A DNA stretch of 64,000 bases, from the NCBI RefSeq assembly GCF_030409315.1, contig NZ_JAUFPS010000023.1, forward strand, positions 1 through 64,000, in the 5' to 3' direction. Below the pieces are notes generated by a model, which did no database searches, was not told where the DNA came from, and saw only the letters and a program-made list of their open reading frames with translations. Position 1 is the stretch's first letter, and every line of letters begins with the position of its first letter. Shown here piece after piece: positions 9,285-18,633 of this stretch. Position numbers and translations under genes: made by a program. This stretch comes from Mucilaginibacter flavus (lineage in GTDB: Bacteria; Bacteroidota; Bacteroidia; Sphingobacteriales; Sphingobacteriaceae).

Positions 9285-10124
9285 TTATTTATTTAATACC
9301 TGATAAACTGATCTTTCCATCTTGACATGCAGGCGACCGAATAGTTCCTGTGGATTCAAATTGATCCGCTGAAATTCGGCCTGTACCTCTTCGCGGGCTT
9401 GCGTTAAAACCTTTTGGCTTTCCCAGATCGCTGTTGTTACCAGCGTTATATTACCCTCGGCGTCTTTAAGTTCAAAGGCTTCCTGACGTATAAGACCTGG
9501 CAATCCGGAAATGAACCTATTGATTTGATCGGTTTCCTGCATCACTTTGATATATGCGGCTTTGGGGATAGTAATCTTGTCAATTAGCGCTACCTGTTGG
9601 TTGCTTTTTTGTTTTGCTAGCCTGGTAATGTCTGCAGGTAGCAGTCCGAGGTCCTGAAAAAATTTCAGCTGGTTTGTCTCCGGTTTGGCACTGATTACCT
9701 GACCGTTTTTTAACTCATAGATTACAATTCCCGGCGTAATGGTATTAAGGCCGGTAGAATCAATAAATTGAAACTTTTCCTTTTGTGTACCTGAGAATTC
9801 CTGTATAACTACCACCTTGTTATCCTCTGCAACCATATCGATCACTTTCCATTTTCCGTCAGGGAAAGCCTTTAATAATACCTGAATATCGGATAAAAAT
9901 GCGGTCGGTCCGCTCTCTTGATCCTTATTTTTATACTCAGCGGCAATAATGCCGCTGAGTATGTCAAACCGGCGATTATTCAACACTTCTGTGTACAGCG
10001 TTTTAAGAATTTCTTTGTTTTTCATGTCCATTGATTTTTGTGTATTTGATTTGTTTTGTGCCAGCGTACTGTTCGCCGTTAGAATAGCCAGGACAATCGT
10101 CCCAATTTTGATCATAGTTTTCAT
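9285..10124 (-). CDS. Secreted SnoaL-like / antibiotic-biosynthesis-monooxygenase-like fusion
   Basis: A 279-residue protein starting at the ATG of MKTMIKIGT (10124), with a signal peptide ending near STLAQ; a longer in-frame start at 10181 would bury the signal peptide. Residues ~35-160 look like a SnoaL/ester-cyclase fold (SMDMKNKEILKTLYTEVLNN, then PDGKWKVIDMVAEDNKV). Residues ~180-275 look like an ABM dimeric alpha-beta barrel (VALIDKITIPKAAYIKVMQE, FISGLPGLIRQEAFELKD). Each fold alone is common in small cytoplasmic enzymes; a secreted tandem is less usual. No reaction can be assigned. It converges on the AraC gene. Confidence 0.7.
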   Translation of the reverse strand: MKTMIKIGTIVLAILTANSTLAQNKSNTQKSMDMKNKEILKTLYTEVLNNRRFDILSGIIAAEYKNKDQESGPTAFLSDIQVLLKAFPDGKWKVIDMVAEDNKVVVIQEFSGTQKEKFQFIDSTGLNTITPGIVIYELKNGQVISAKPETNQLKFFQDLGLLPADITRLAKQKSNQQVALIDKITIPKAAYIKVMQETDQINRFISGLPGLIRQEAFELKDAEGNITLVTTAIWESQKVLTQAREEVQAEFQRINLNPQELFGRLHVKMERSVYQVLNK

Positions 10125-10574
10125 AAGTTTTTTCTTTACAAAAATGCATGGCTGAATTTGCCGGTCATTGTAAAAAATCATTGATTTTATAGACGGTTTG
10201 CTAATTCAGTGTTGCAGCTTGGGGTTAAAAAAAATAATCAATATCACGGAGTTCAATTGACATACTGTTGTCAGTTGCCGGTGATAATTTTGTGCCACTG
10301 TCCAATGGAAAACCGGATTAAGTAGGATGGGTTCCCTAAAAGGCATTAAATGTTAAAGGCGAATTATAGGGCATATGGCATTTTTTAAAAACTCGTATCT
10401 ATAGCTGCATAAGCAATTACTCTTATCCGTCCACGATGAAATACGAGGACAGGGAAAGCCGGTTTTAATCCGCATTTCGGGATTCGCTTTTTAGCTGAGG
10501 TATGAATGAAAAATGAATAATAGGTTGTATAGGTTCACACACATAAGACGGATAGTCGTATTTTATAAAACATA
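10125..10574. other. Intergenic region with one promoter/operator and no gene seen
   Basis: This stretch lies between the SnoaL-ABM start and the protease start. It holds the operator-like site at 10257-10292, which faces + and has no gene close behind it (the next + gene starts about 280 bases later). I found no convincing ORF or RNA in the remainder. Confidence 0.5.
10257..10292 (+). promoter_or_regulatory. Promoter with TGACA-N6-TGTCA operator (copy 1)
   Basis: TTGACA at 10257, an inverted repeat TGACA(N6)TGTCA, the shared tail GTTGCC, and a TAATTTTG box (matching TAnnTTTG) at 10285. The same layout with the same 28-base spacing recurs at 16231. A common regulator is implied; the WYL protein at 15182 is the nearest candidate. 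Confidence 0.5.
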
Positions 10575-11540
10575 ATGAAAATTTACAGCCTCTTAATTCT
10601 TCTATTTTTATCCTTAAACGTCCCGGCGCAGCAAGACTCCTGCATTTCTGTTTCTGATATCAGCAATTTTTGGAACGCATACGACAAATTAACTCTAACC
10701 AAAGATACCACAGCTCAAAAAGATATCATCCGGAGGGTTTATTTAGATCGTGCAAGTGCGGGGCTGAAAGATATGATGTCTGCGCGGAAATTAAACGCAG
10801 GCAGTTGGGTAAAAGCCATAAATGAACATCCCCGCTTTTGGGTAAGTATTCGCCCGCATACGATGGCCGCTATAGCTGATACCTCAAAAATTAATAAGCT
10901 AATGGTGCGGTTTAAAAAGCTATATCCTGAATTCAAAAAACCATCGGTGTATTTTGTCATCGGTAACCTGAGGACCGGTGGTGTGACTTCACCGGGAAGA
11001 GTGTTAATGGGCGCTGAAATTGCTACGGCCGACAGCACGGTTAATACAGAAGGTTTAAGTCAGTTTTTAAAAGACGTGTTCCATGACAGCCCTGGAATTT
11101 ATGGTTTATTGGCACATGAGCTCGGGCATACGCAACAGCATATCAGCGATGGGGATCAGGAAGGCAAAATGGAGTTATTAGGTTTCTGTATCCGCGAAGG
11201 AGCATGCGATTTTATCGCTGAACTACTCACTACGAGAGAGCGGAAGACGCCGTATATTTTTTACGGAAAAACCCATGAAAGAGAGTTATGGAACAGATTT
11301 AAAACGCAAATGTACGGTTCGCAGATCGGCGATTGGCTGTATAATGGCTCAACAATAAAAAACGGGCACGCTGACCTTGGCTATTTTATGGGCTATGCGA
11401 TCTGCAAATATTATTATACTCATGCTGAGGATAAGGCTGGAGTTATAGCTGAGATTTTTCACTTGGATTATGACGACAAAAATGCGGTTCGGCATTTCTT
11501 TGAAAGAAGCGGATATGCAGCAGCGCAGCATGAAGATTAA
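10575..11540 (+). CDS. Secreted zinc metalloprotease-like protein (DUF2268 type)
   Basis: A 321-residue protein with a signal peptide ending near VPAQQ. The motif AHELGHTQQH gives a HExxH zinc site at His181-Glu182 and His185, and REGACDFIAEL supplies a downstream Glu (about E208) suited as the third ligand. The arrangement resembles the predicted Zn-dependent proteases of the DUF2268/YjaZ group. It should act in the periplasm or outside. Neighbours give no clue to substrate. The gene stands alone. Confidence 0.7.
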   Translation: MKIYSLLILLFLSLNVPAQQDSCISVSDISNFWNAYDKLTLTKDTTAQKDIIRRVYLDRASAGLKDMMSARKLNAGSWVKAINEHPRFWVSIRPHTMAAIADTSKINKLMVRFKKLYPEFKKPSVYFVIGNLRTGGVTSPGRVLMGAEIATADSTVNTEGLSQFLKDVFHDSPGIYGLLAHELGHTQQHISDGDQEGKMELLGFCIREGACDFIAELLTTRERKTPYIFYGKTHERELWNRFKTQMYGSQIGDWLYNGSTIKNGHADLGYFMGYAICKYYYTHAEDKAGVIAEIFHLDYDDKNAVRHFFERSGYAAAQHED

Positions 11541-11757
11541 ACGAATGACAATCCCCTTAGAAAGGGTAACAAAAGCAAAAAAATGGTCGCTGGTAAAATT
11601 TGTCTGACTACAGGCGTAAAGCTTGCAAGCAAAACGTGATGGCCTACCTAGTTATTATTATTACTTTAATAGAATAAAAAGAACCGGTAGAGCGCTGGTG
11701 GAACATTTAGGATTTTGGTAAATCGACACCTGACAATTGTAAATTATATACTAATAT

Positions 11758-12869
11758 ATGCTCGATAATTTCATTTTAAAGCTACAGAGAGGCTTCGGAT
11801 TTTATAAGGACTCCTTTAGCGGTTTAAGCCGGGACACATGGCTGTTGAGCATGGTTATTTTGATCAACAGAAGTACCTATATGGCTATACCATTTATGAG
11901 CCTGTATATTACCCTATATCTTCACAGGCCTGCTACTGACACAGGGATAATATTTACCTTATTTGGCATTGGATCGGTTTTAGGTAGTTTTATTGGTGGT
12001 AAACTTTCTGATTTGATCGGGTTCCATACCGTGCAGATATTGAGTATCGCTATCGGCGGTTTGCTTTTTATTGTTTATCCTCTGGTAACCAACTTTACCG
12101 CATTAAACGTTTTGATATTTACAATCGCCTTATTTGCGGAAGCGTTCCGGCCAGCTAATTTTACAGCAGTGTCAGCTTATGCAAAAGAAAATACCGCTAC
12201 CAGAGCGTATTCTCTAAATCGGATGGCCAGTAATATTGGATGGGCCTTTGGTTCGGCCTTGGGTGGTATCGTTGCTGCTTTCAGTTACCCATGGTTGTTT
12301 CGTATAGATGGTGGCACCAGTATTTTCGCAGGTTTACTGATTGTTATTTTCCTTAAGCCCATCAAGTCTAAAAAAGCAAAAGAAAGCCAGACGATGCCCT
12401 TATCCTTAGCCGGAGGGCTTAAACCCTGGAAAGACACACATTACGTTAAATTTATCTTACTTACTTCTGTTTTCTATACCTGTTTCTATCTGTTTTTCCG
12501 GATAATGCCTTTGTTTTTTAAGCAACAGTGGCAGTTGAAAGAATCTGTCATTGGCTTAATTATCGGATTAAATGGACTTTATATTGCCGTTTTCGAAATG
12601 CTTATGGTCAACGCTTTCGTGAAAAAAAAGTCCAGCTTATTTTATATTAAAATGGGAGCGCAAGTAACCGCGTTCTCATTTATATTGCTGCTGATTCCAC
12701 TGAAATCATGTGGGCCGTTTCTGTTGCGCAGCTCATTGGTCCGGCAGGAGGGTTTTATTTTGTTCAACGGTTTGGCTATAACACTCTATGGCTGGTCTTG
12801 ATATTTCTTTTAGCCGGATGCGCATTTGGTTATAAATTACTGGGAAACACCAAATCCTTATTTAAATAA
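11758..12869 (+). pseudogene. MFS transporter with internal deletion and frameshift
   Basis: Residues 1-~310 read as a normal drug/sugar MFS protein: 12-helix family, GIGSVLGSFIGGKLSDLIGF as the loop 2-3 motif, then SNIGWAFGSALGGIVAAFSY. After about 12690 the frame continues with non-family sequence and stops at 12801. The true C-terminus is in another frame and reads IMWAVSVAQLIGPAGG, then FGYNTLW, ending at TAA 12869, 7 bases before the next gene. Compared with the family, roughly one helix and its loop (about 40-50 residues, around TM10) are missing at the junction. A deletion of a length not divisible by three explains both defects. A sequencing error would explain only the frameshift. 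Confidence 0.7.
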
Positions 12870-12876
12870 AAAGTAA

Positions 12877-13884
12877 ATGAAAGTCATACAATTTAGCCAA
12901 TTCGGAATTGAACATTTAAAACTTGTTGATATTTTAAAGCCGAAGCCAAAACACAATGAGGTTTTAATTAAAGTCACAGCGGCTTCATTACAACATCTGG
13001 ATTTAATCGTGGTAAATGGGTCGCTCGATCCCAATTTGCCGCTGCCTCATATTCCCGTGTCGGAGGGCGTGGGAATTATCGAAAAAGTTGGCGATGGTGT
13101 AACTTCGTGGACAAAAGGGGATCGGGTACTGATTCCATTTATTCAAAAATGGGAAGCAGGCAAAATAACTACAGAAACAAATTCCATTAGGACAGGAATA
13201 CAAACTCCAGGATTGCTATCAGAATATCTGATTGCTCCGGCAAATACTGTAGTGAGAACGCCTGATACTTTGTCAGATGAAGAAGCCGCCACACTCCCGG
13301 TTTCCGGTCTTACTGCCTGGACAAACCTGGTAACACAGGCAAAGATAAAGGCTGGTCAAACCATATTGATACAGGGAAGCGGTGGTGTTTCTTTATTCGC
13401 TTTACAAATTGCAAAGCTTTTTGGCGTTAAAATCATTGCTACCACAAGTTCAGATGAAAAAATAAAAGGGCTAAAAGATCTTGGTGCCCACGAGGTGATC
13501 AATTATAACAAACACCCTGAATTTAGCCAGGAGGTTAAGCGGCTCAATAATGGCCAAGGCGTAGATATTACACTGGATATAGCAGGTCAGGCAACTATAG
13601 AGCAAAGCATACTTTCCTGTAAAGAAAACGCCTATGTTGGGCTGGTGGGTTTTTTGACCGGAGGCGAAATTTCCATAAAACTGTCTGTAGTCATCATGAA
13701 CTATATCAGGCTACAGGGGAATTCTGTAGGAAGCAGCCAGGATCTGCATTTGCTCGCTGACGCTGTAAGGATTAACAAGCTTAAACCGGTTATTGACAAA
13801 GTATATCCAGTAGATCAGATTCAACAAGCCTTTACTTATTTAGAAGCAGGACTGGCGTTTGGGAAAGTCATCGTAAAAATGTAA
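12877..13884 (+). CDS. MDR-family quinone oxidoreductase-like NADPH dehydrogenase
   Basis: A 335-residue cytoplasmic oxidoreductase of the zinc-independent quinone reductase branch. Residues ~1-125 form the GroES-like domain (IPVSEGVGIIEKVGDGV). Residues ~130-275 form the Rossmann domain, with nucleotide-binding motif IQGSGGVSLFALQIAKLFG near 165 and VDITLDIAGQATI near 230. The Cys/His ligands of catalytic zinc are absent, as expected for this branch. It starts 7 bases after the broken MFS gene and may once have been translated with it. Substrate unknown. Confidence 0.85.
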   Translation: MKVIQFSQFGIEHLKLVDILKPKPKHNEVLIKVTAASLQHLDLIVVNGSLDPNLPLPHIPVSEGVGIIEKVGDGVTSWTKGDRVLIPFIQKWEAGKITTETNSIRTGIQTPGLLSEYLIAPANTVVRTPDTLSDEEAATLPVSGLTAWTNLVTQAKIKAGQTILIQGSGGVSLFALQIAKLFGVKIIATTSSDEKIKGLKDLGAHEVINYNKHPEFSQEVKRLNNGQGVDITLDIAGQATIEQSILSCKENAYVGLVGFLTGGEISIKLSVVIMNYIRLQGNSVGSSQDLHLLADAVRINKLKPVIDKVYPVDQIQQAFTYLEAGLAFGKVIVKM

Positions 13885-13971
13885 CAACCAATTAGATTTT
13901 ATCAAACCCAGGCTGAGTACTCATCGGGTAAATTGTGGCAAAATTATTCACTGTAATTCATTTGAGCCAAC

Positions 13972-14691
13972 ATGAATAGCAAAGAAGAAGAGGAAATAAA
14001 ACATGAGTTTCAGCTGGAACGGGTAATTCTTTTCAGCGACGCCGTGTTTGCGATTATCATAACCATAATGGTGATAGATATCAAATTGCCCGAAAGCATT
14101 GTTCACGCCGATGCGAAGCACATTAAGCAAGCAATTATTGATCTCCTACCCCGGTTTACAGCCTATTTGTTAAGCTTTTCGCTCATTGGTAATTTCTGGT
14201 ACGGGCATCTACGAATATTCAGTATTTTAAAAAATTACAACAGAGGCCTGATCATCATTAACCTGTTGTTCCTGTTCTTTATATCGCTTTTCCCTTTCTC
14301 TGTTTCCTTGGTCGCCATAAATTCGCAAACCATACAATTTTCATGGGGCTTTAGCTTCTATTTTGGTATTGTAGCATCACTTATGTTGATACAAACTATA
14401 ATGGTTCATTATCTAATAACCCGTAAAAGTAAACTCTGTATCGACTCGTCCGATTTTGATGCCATTTTGGAGTGGAAGGTTCAACGTATGAATTACGTAG
14501 CATTCCCCTTATTATGCACAGCGCTAATTATACTTATGTATTATTCATTAAATATGATTTACATAGTATTCGGCTTTGCGTTATATGGTCTTATTATCAG
14601 CAGGGTAAAAAAGCACTACTACCCAGATAACGTTAATAAACCACTCATATCAATGTTATTCGGTCCATTACGAAAGCACAAAACACCTTAA
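13972..14691 (+). CDS. TMEM175/DUF1211-type membrane protein, predicted K+ channel
   Basis: A 239-residue membrane protein with about six hydrophobic segments. The first helix carries RVILFSDAVFAIIITIMVID, matching the RxxxFSDAVxAI signature of bacterial TMEM175 potassium-channel proteins (DUF1211). The length suits the bacterial single-repeat form, which assembles as a tetramer. It stands alone; a weak GACC/GGTC hairpin follows at ~14697. Confidence 0.8.
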   Translation: MNSKEEEEIKHEFQLERVILFSDAVFAIIITIMVIDIKLPESIVHADAKHIKQAIIDLLPRFTAYLLSFSLIGNFWYGHLRIFSILKNYNRGLIIINLLFLFFISLFPFSVSLVAINSQTIQFSWGFSFYFGIVASLMLIQTIMVHYLITRKSKLCIDSSDFDAILEWKVQRMNYVAFPLLCTALIILMYYSLNMIYIVFGFALYGLIISRVKKHYYPDNVNKPLISMLFGPLRKHKTP

Positions 14692-15181
14692 AAAAAGACC
14701 AGAAAGGTCAATTTCAAAGTTGAGTGATCATCAAAAGTATTTGCATTTAAGTTATTTGAAAGGCAAAAATAGATAAAGGTGGTTAATTCAAGTTGAAGCC
14801 GGCAAGTTTGTATCCCTAACCACAATAATAACCCTTAAGGATAGAAGCTGCAGACTTTTGGCTGCGGATTCCTTCCTGTTGGTAAAGTAGGTGGCAAAAC
14901 TTTTTATATTGAGAAACGCGTTAACTCAGGTATCTGCGACGTAGGCAATTCCTGTGATGTTCTTAGTTCATTCTGGAGGTCTTTCACCTTAATTACTTCG
15001 CCATAAGCAAACATTCTACAAAGAATAATGCTTTTAGTAAATTTTAAAGCAAATTTTCAGTCTTTGTGGGGCCGGCACGATAACGATAAAGTTCTGCATT
15101 CACCTAATTGCTTTGAATTTTATTTAGGTTAATTTTTTTATCGAATGTTAACTATCTTAACCAATATTTCTATTTCCTGCT
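14692..15181. other. 490-base intergenic region, no gene supported
   Basis: It follows the channel gene. A - strand frame around 14,925-15,030 reads MFAYGEVIKVKDLQNELR, which could be a decayed gene fragment, but it is too short to call. An A/T-rich stretch just before 15182 should hold the promoter of the WYL regulator. Confidence 0.4.
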
Positions 15182-16132
15182 ATGAACAGATTTGACCGCT
15201 TAACCGCTATATTAATACAACTTCAATCTAAACGGATTGTCAAAGCGCAGGAAATTGCCGACCGTTTTGAAATTAGTTTAAGGACCGTTTACCGGGATCT
15301 CAAATCACTGGAGCAGGCCGGTGTTCCTTTGATCGGTGAGTTGGGTGTAGGCTACTCATTGGTGGAAGGCTATAAATTACCCCCGGTAATGTTTAACCGT
15401 GAGGAGGCGATTGCTTTCCAGTTTGCGGAAAAGATCGTTGAAAAATATGCAGATACTGCCAATAGCGAACATTATAAATCGGGCATGTATAAGATCAAAG
15501 CGGTATTGAAGCATGTGGAAAAAGAGTTAGTTGAAGATATGGCAGAACGGATTAAAGTAGTGGACAAAAAACCTAAGAATCCCGCGAACATCCAGGTAGT
15601 ATCTTCGCTTTTAGCAAGCATTTCCGAAAAAAAGATAATTTACATCCGTTATGCGGTATGGGACGAAGAAAAAAAAGATCAAATCGTTTCCCGTAAAATT
15701 GAACCTATAGGGATTTTTTTCGACGAAGGCCAGTGGAGCATTATTGCATATTGTTATCATATCAAGGATTACCGCCATTACCGGACGGAACGTATCCACC
15801 AGATTACCCCGACAGATGAACCTTTTCATAAAAAACACATGACTTTAAATCACTTTTTTGACCAGGTAAACGGGGCGAAAATGATGATCAAGATCGTTTT
15901 AAACGTTGATTCCGATTTTGCGCACTATATCCAGGAACAGAAACTGAATTATGGGTTTGTAGGAGAAGAAGAATTAGGTAATAACCAGCTCCAGTGGACG
16001 TTTTTGGCCTATTGTACAGATGCCTTTACCCGTTGGTTCATCACATTTGCAGACCATGCCAAAATAGTAGAGCCTGATTTGTTGCGTACGGTGGTTAAAG
16101 ACTACCTGGCTGAAATAAGCCAAAATATTTAA
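15182..16132 (+). CDS. YafY-type HTH and WYL-domain transcriptional regulator
   Basis: A 316-residue regulator. Residues ~1-60 are an HTH_11/DeoR-like winged helix (IVKAQEIADRFEISLRTVYR). Residues ~140-230 are the WYL domain, in which the eponymous triad appears as the related WSI in DEGQWSIIAYCYHIKDYR. A C-terminal WCX-like region follows (residues ~235-316). It lies 150 bases upstream of the secreted hydrolase gene, whose promoter holds the TGACA-N6-TGTCA operator, so local control is plausible. Confidence 0.88.
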   Translation: MNRFDRLTAILIQLQSKRIVKAQEIADRFEISLRTVYRDLKSLEQAGVPLIGELGVGYSLVEGYKLPPVMFNREEAIAFQFAEKIVEKYADTANSEHYKSGMYKIKAVLKHVEKELVEDMAERIKVVDKKPKNPANIQVVSSLLASISEKKIIYIRYAVWDEEKKDQIVSRKIEPIGIFFDEGQWSIIAYCYHIKDYRHYRTERIHQITPTDEPFHKKHMTLNHFFDQVNGAKMMIKIVLNVDSDFAHYIQEQKLNYGFVGEEELGNNQLQWTFLAYCTDAFTRWFITFADHAKIVEPDLLRTVVKDYLAEISQNI

Positions 16133-16230
16133 AAGAACGCTTCCGGTCCCGGTCGTCTTTAGTCGTCAATTACCTGTTTTTCAATTGCCTGAAAAAGTTT
16201 TCCGTTTTTTTTCATTAGTTCAATTTCCAA

Positions 16231-16266
16231 TTGACACACTGTTGTCAGTTGCCTGCTGTAACCTTG
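16231..16266 (+). promoter_or_regulatory. Promoter with TGACA-N6-TGTCA operator (copy 2)
   Basis: TTGACA at 16231, inverted repeat TGACA(N6)TGTCA, the shared GTTGCC tail, and a TAACCTTG box (one mismatch to TAnnTTTG) at 16259. The start codon at 16280 follows after a very short leader. Spacing and sequence match the copy at 10257. Confidence 0.55.
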
Positions 16267-16279
16267 TATTATAAAGCAA

Positions 16280-17521
16280 TTGACAATGAAAAATCAGAAA
16301 CTAATACTTCTCGGTATATTATTGCTGGGCAACTTTTTTACTTCCTATTCGCAGATTAACAACACAAAAACCAATGCTATGAAAACGCAAATCACACCAT
16401 TTAAAATTGAAGTACCGCAAACAGTTTTGGACGATCTTAATACAAGACTAAAAGCCACCCGCTGGCCGGACGAACCTGAAAATGCAGGCTGGAATTATGG
16501 CACCAACCCGGCTTATTTAAAAGAACTGGTTACCTACTGGCAAAGTAAATACGACTGGCGTAAGCAAGAATCGTTACTGAATAGTTTTCCCCAATATAAA
16601 GCCGAGATCAACGGCGTCAGTATTCATTTTGTTTATGTTAAAGGAAAAGGGCCTCATCCTAAGCCATTGATTCTTACACACGAGTGGCCCGATAGTTTTT
16701 TCCGGTTTTATAAGGTGATCCCGATGCTGGCCGACCCAGCCAGTTACGGCGGAGACCCCAATCAATCTTTTGACGTTATCATACCATCGATACCAGGTTT
16801 TGGCTTTTCAGACCCGGTAACGCTTCCTTCTACGAAAACAGCAGATTTATGGGCCAGATTAATGACCGATGTATTGGGCTATAAAACGTTTGACGCGGCA
16901 GGCGCATCCGGTATCACAAAAACACTAGCCTTAAACTATCCCGACCGTGTTAGCGCCATACATCTCACAGACGTTGGCTATCCCAACGGCAGTGAAGATT
17001 GGTCAAAAATGTCGCCTGCCGAACAGGAATTCGGCCAAAAGATACAGCGTTGGTTTTACGCCGAGGGCGCTTTCAATATGCTGCAGTCGACCAAACCGCA
17101 AACTCTGGCCTATTCACTTAATGATTCACCAGTTGGCCTGGCTGCCTGGTTATTGGAGAAATTTTATAGCTGGAGCGATACCAAAGGAAATATGGATAAC
17201 AGTTTTAGCAAAGACGAACTGATCACCAATATTATGATCTATTGGGTAACGCAAACCGCCAATTCTTCTATCAGAACTTACCTGGTTGATGTCCATGCCG
17301 CTTATGCCAACGGCCCGCAGCCGGAACGGCGGGTGGAGGTGCCTGCCGGATTAACTATTTATCCTGCCGATACAGATACGCCTGTAGAATGGGCACAACG
17401 AAAGGTTAATGTTACCAAGTATACGAAAATGCCTAAGGGAGGCCGTTTCGCTGCTTTGGAAGCCCCTCAAATGTGGGCAGATGATGTTCGGGCATATTTC
17501 TGGAACCCACTGGGAAAATAG
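16280..17521 (+). CDS. Secreted epoxide-hydrolase-family protein, catalytic motifs lost
   Basis: A 413-residue alpha/beta hydrolase with the EHN N-terminal domain (residues ~35-150) and a signal peptide ending near TSYSQ; ATG 16286 is an equally possible start. The fold is plainly that of microsomal-type epoxide hydrolases, but the active site is changed. The usual HGWPGS oxyanion motif is HEWPDS (134-139). The nucleophile elbow, normally GGDWGS, reads AAGASGI (from residue 206), as if Asp-Trp-Gly had been deleted in frame. The base His in GGHFAALE is Arg389. The Tyr-containing segment IYWVTQTANSSIRTY is kept. It is either an inactive homologue with a new role or a decaying gene with an open frame. 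Confidence 0.8.
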   Translation: MTMKNQKLILLGILLLGNFFTSYSQINNTKTNAMKTQITPFKIEVPQTVLDDLNTRLKATRWPDEPENAGWNYGTNPAYLKELVTYWQSKYDWRKQESLLNSFPQYKAEINGVSIHFVYVKGKGPHPKPLILTHEWPDSFFRFYKVIPMLADPASYGGDPNQSFDVIIPSIPGFGFSDPVTLPSTKTADLWARLMTDVLGYKTFDAAGASGITKTLALNYPDRVSAIHLTDVGYPNGSEDWSKMSPAEQEFGQKIQRWFYAEGAFNMLQSTKPQTLAYSLNDSPVGLAAWLLEKFYSWSDTKGNMDNSFSKDELITNIMIYWVTQTANSSIRTYLVDVHAAYANGPQPERRVEVPAGLTIYPADTDTPVEWAQRKVNVTKYTKMPKGGRFAALEAPQMWADDVRAYFWNPLGK

Positions 17522-17571
17522 CCCACATTTAGATAAGTCAAGCACTAATAACGCCTTCATTCATTCAGCTA

Positions 17572-18633
17572 ATGACAAGCAGGGATATCACCAATTTACG
17601 CCTGGTTAACCAGCAGCTGACAGGCTCAGCCTTTACAACATCTGCGGAACTGGTAAGCTGGATGGGGTGTATACAATCGCAGGAATTTGCAGGGGCTAAG
17701 TGGGCCATCGGGAACCGGTTAAACGGCATAACCGATGCTGACATTGAAAATGATTTCAATGCAGGAAAAATTCTGAGGACACATATTTTGCGGCCGACCT
17801 GGCATTTTGTTTCGCCTGAAGATATTTGCTGGATGCTAAAGCTTACCGCGCCTAGAATAAAGGCCATGAGCAAAGGCATACATCGTAAGCTTGGCATTAA
17901 TGATATTATCCTAAAGCGCAGTAAACGCATTATTGCCGAAGCTTTATCGGGTGGCAAGCAGTTGACCCGCGATCAACTGCTGCCATTCTTTAAAGAGAAC
18001 CGGATCAATACCGATGATATCAGGCTTGGTTTTTTGTTGATGGATGCTGAATTGGATGGACTTATTTGCAGTGGAGCGAGACTGGGAAAGCAGTTTACTT
18101 ATGCTTTACTGGAAGAAAGAGTGCTAAATCGTATTCAAATAAATAAAGAAGCTGCCTTAGCTGAACTCGCCAAAAGATATTTTTTAAGCCGTGGACCTGC
18201 TACGCTTCAGGACTTTTCATGGTGGAGCGGCTTAAATCTAACTCAAAGCAAATTGGCGCTTGAGTTGAATAAATCTATTTTGATCAACGAAGTTATTAAT
18301 GGCCAGGCGTACTGGTTTTCACCCTCACTTAAACCCGCCAACTCAAAAGGCCTGATTAAACTTTTACCTGCATTTGATGAATATGCTATTTCTTATAAAG
18401 ACAGGTCTGATATCCTTTCGCAACCGTCTAACAAAAATGCCGGAAATGGAATTTTTAAACCTATCATTGTGATTGATGGCAAAATACAAGGTACATGGAC
18501 GCGGAGCTATCTAAAACGCCACGTACAACTGGAGATATTAGCTTTGGATTCATCAATTAGATTGTTAAAACAGCAGTTAATTTCAGCCTCCGAAAGCTAC
18601 AGTAGATTTTTAGCTACAGAAGTTAACCTTTAA
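17572..18633 (+). CDS. AlkZ/YcaQ-like winged-helix protein (HTH_42 superfamily)
   Basis: A 353-residue protein of the winged-helix DNA-binding family to which the YcaQ/AlkZ DNA glycosylases belong. The N-terminal helices contain IQSQE (Gln35-Ser-Gln37), placed like the QxQ/QxD motif of AlkZ-like glycosylases, followed by LRTHILRPTWHFV (~70-80), a segment typical of the superfamily. The C-terminal half has PAFDEYAISYKDRSD near 270, also characteristic. A role in alkylation or crosslink repair is possible by family only; many members are uncharacterised. It starts 50 bases after the hydrolase stop. Confidence 0.7.
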   Translation: MTSRDITNLRLVNQQLTGSAFTTSAELVSWMGCIQSQEFAGAKWAIGNRLNGITDADIENDFNAGKILRTHILRPTWHFVSPEDICWMLKLTAPRIKAMSKGIHRKLGINDIILKRSKRIIAEALSGGKQLTRDQLLPFFKENRINTDDIRLGFLLMDAELDGLICSGARLGKQFTYALLEERVLNRIQINKEAALAELAKRYFLSRGPATLQDFSWWSGLNLTQSKLALELNKSILINEVINGQAYWFSPSLKPANSKGLIKLLPAFDEYAISYKDRSDILSQPSNKNAGNGIFKPIIVIDGKIQGTWTRSYLKRHVQLEILALDSSIRLLKQQLISASESYSRFLATEVNL

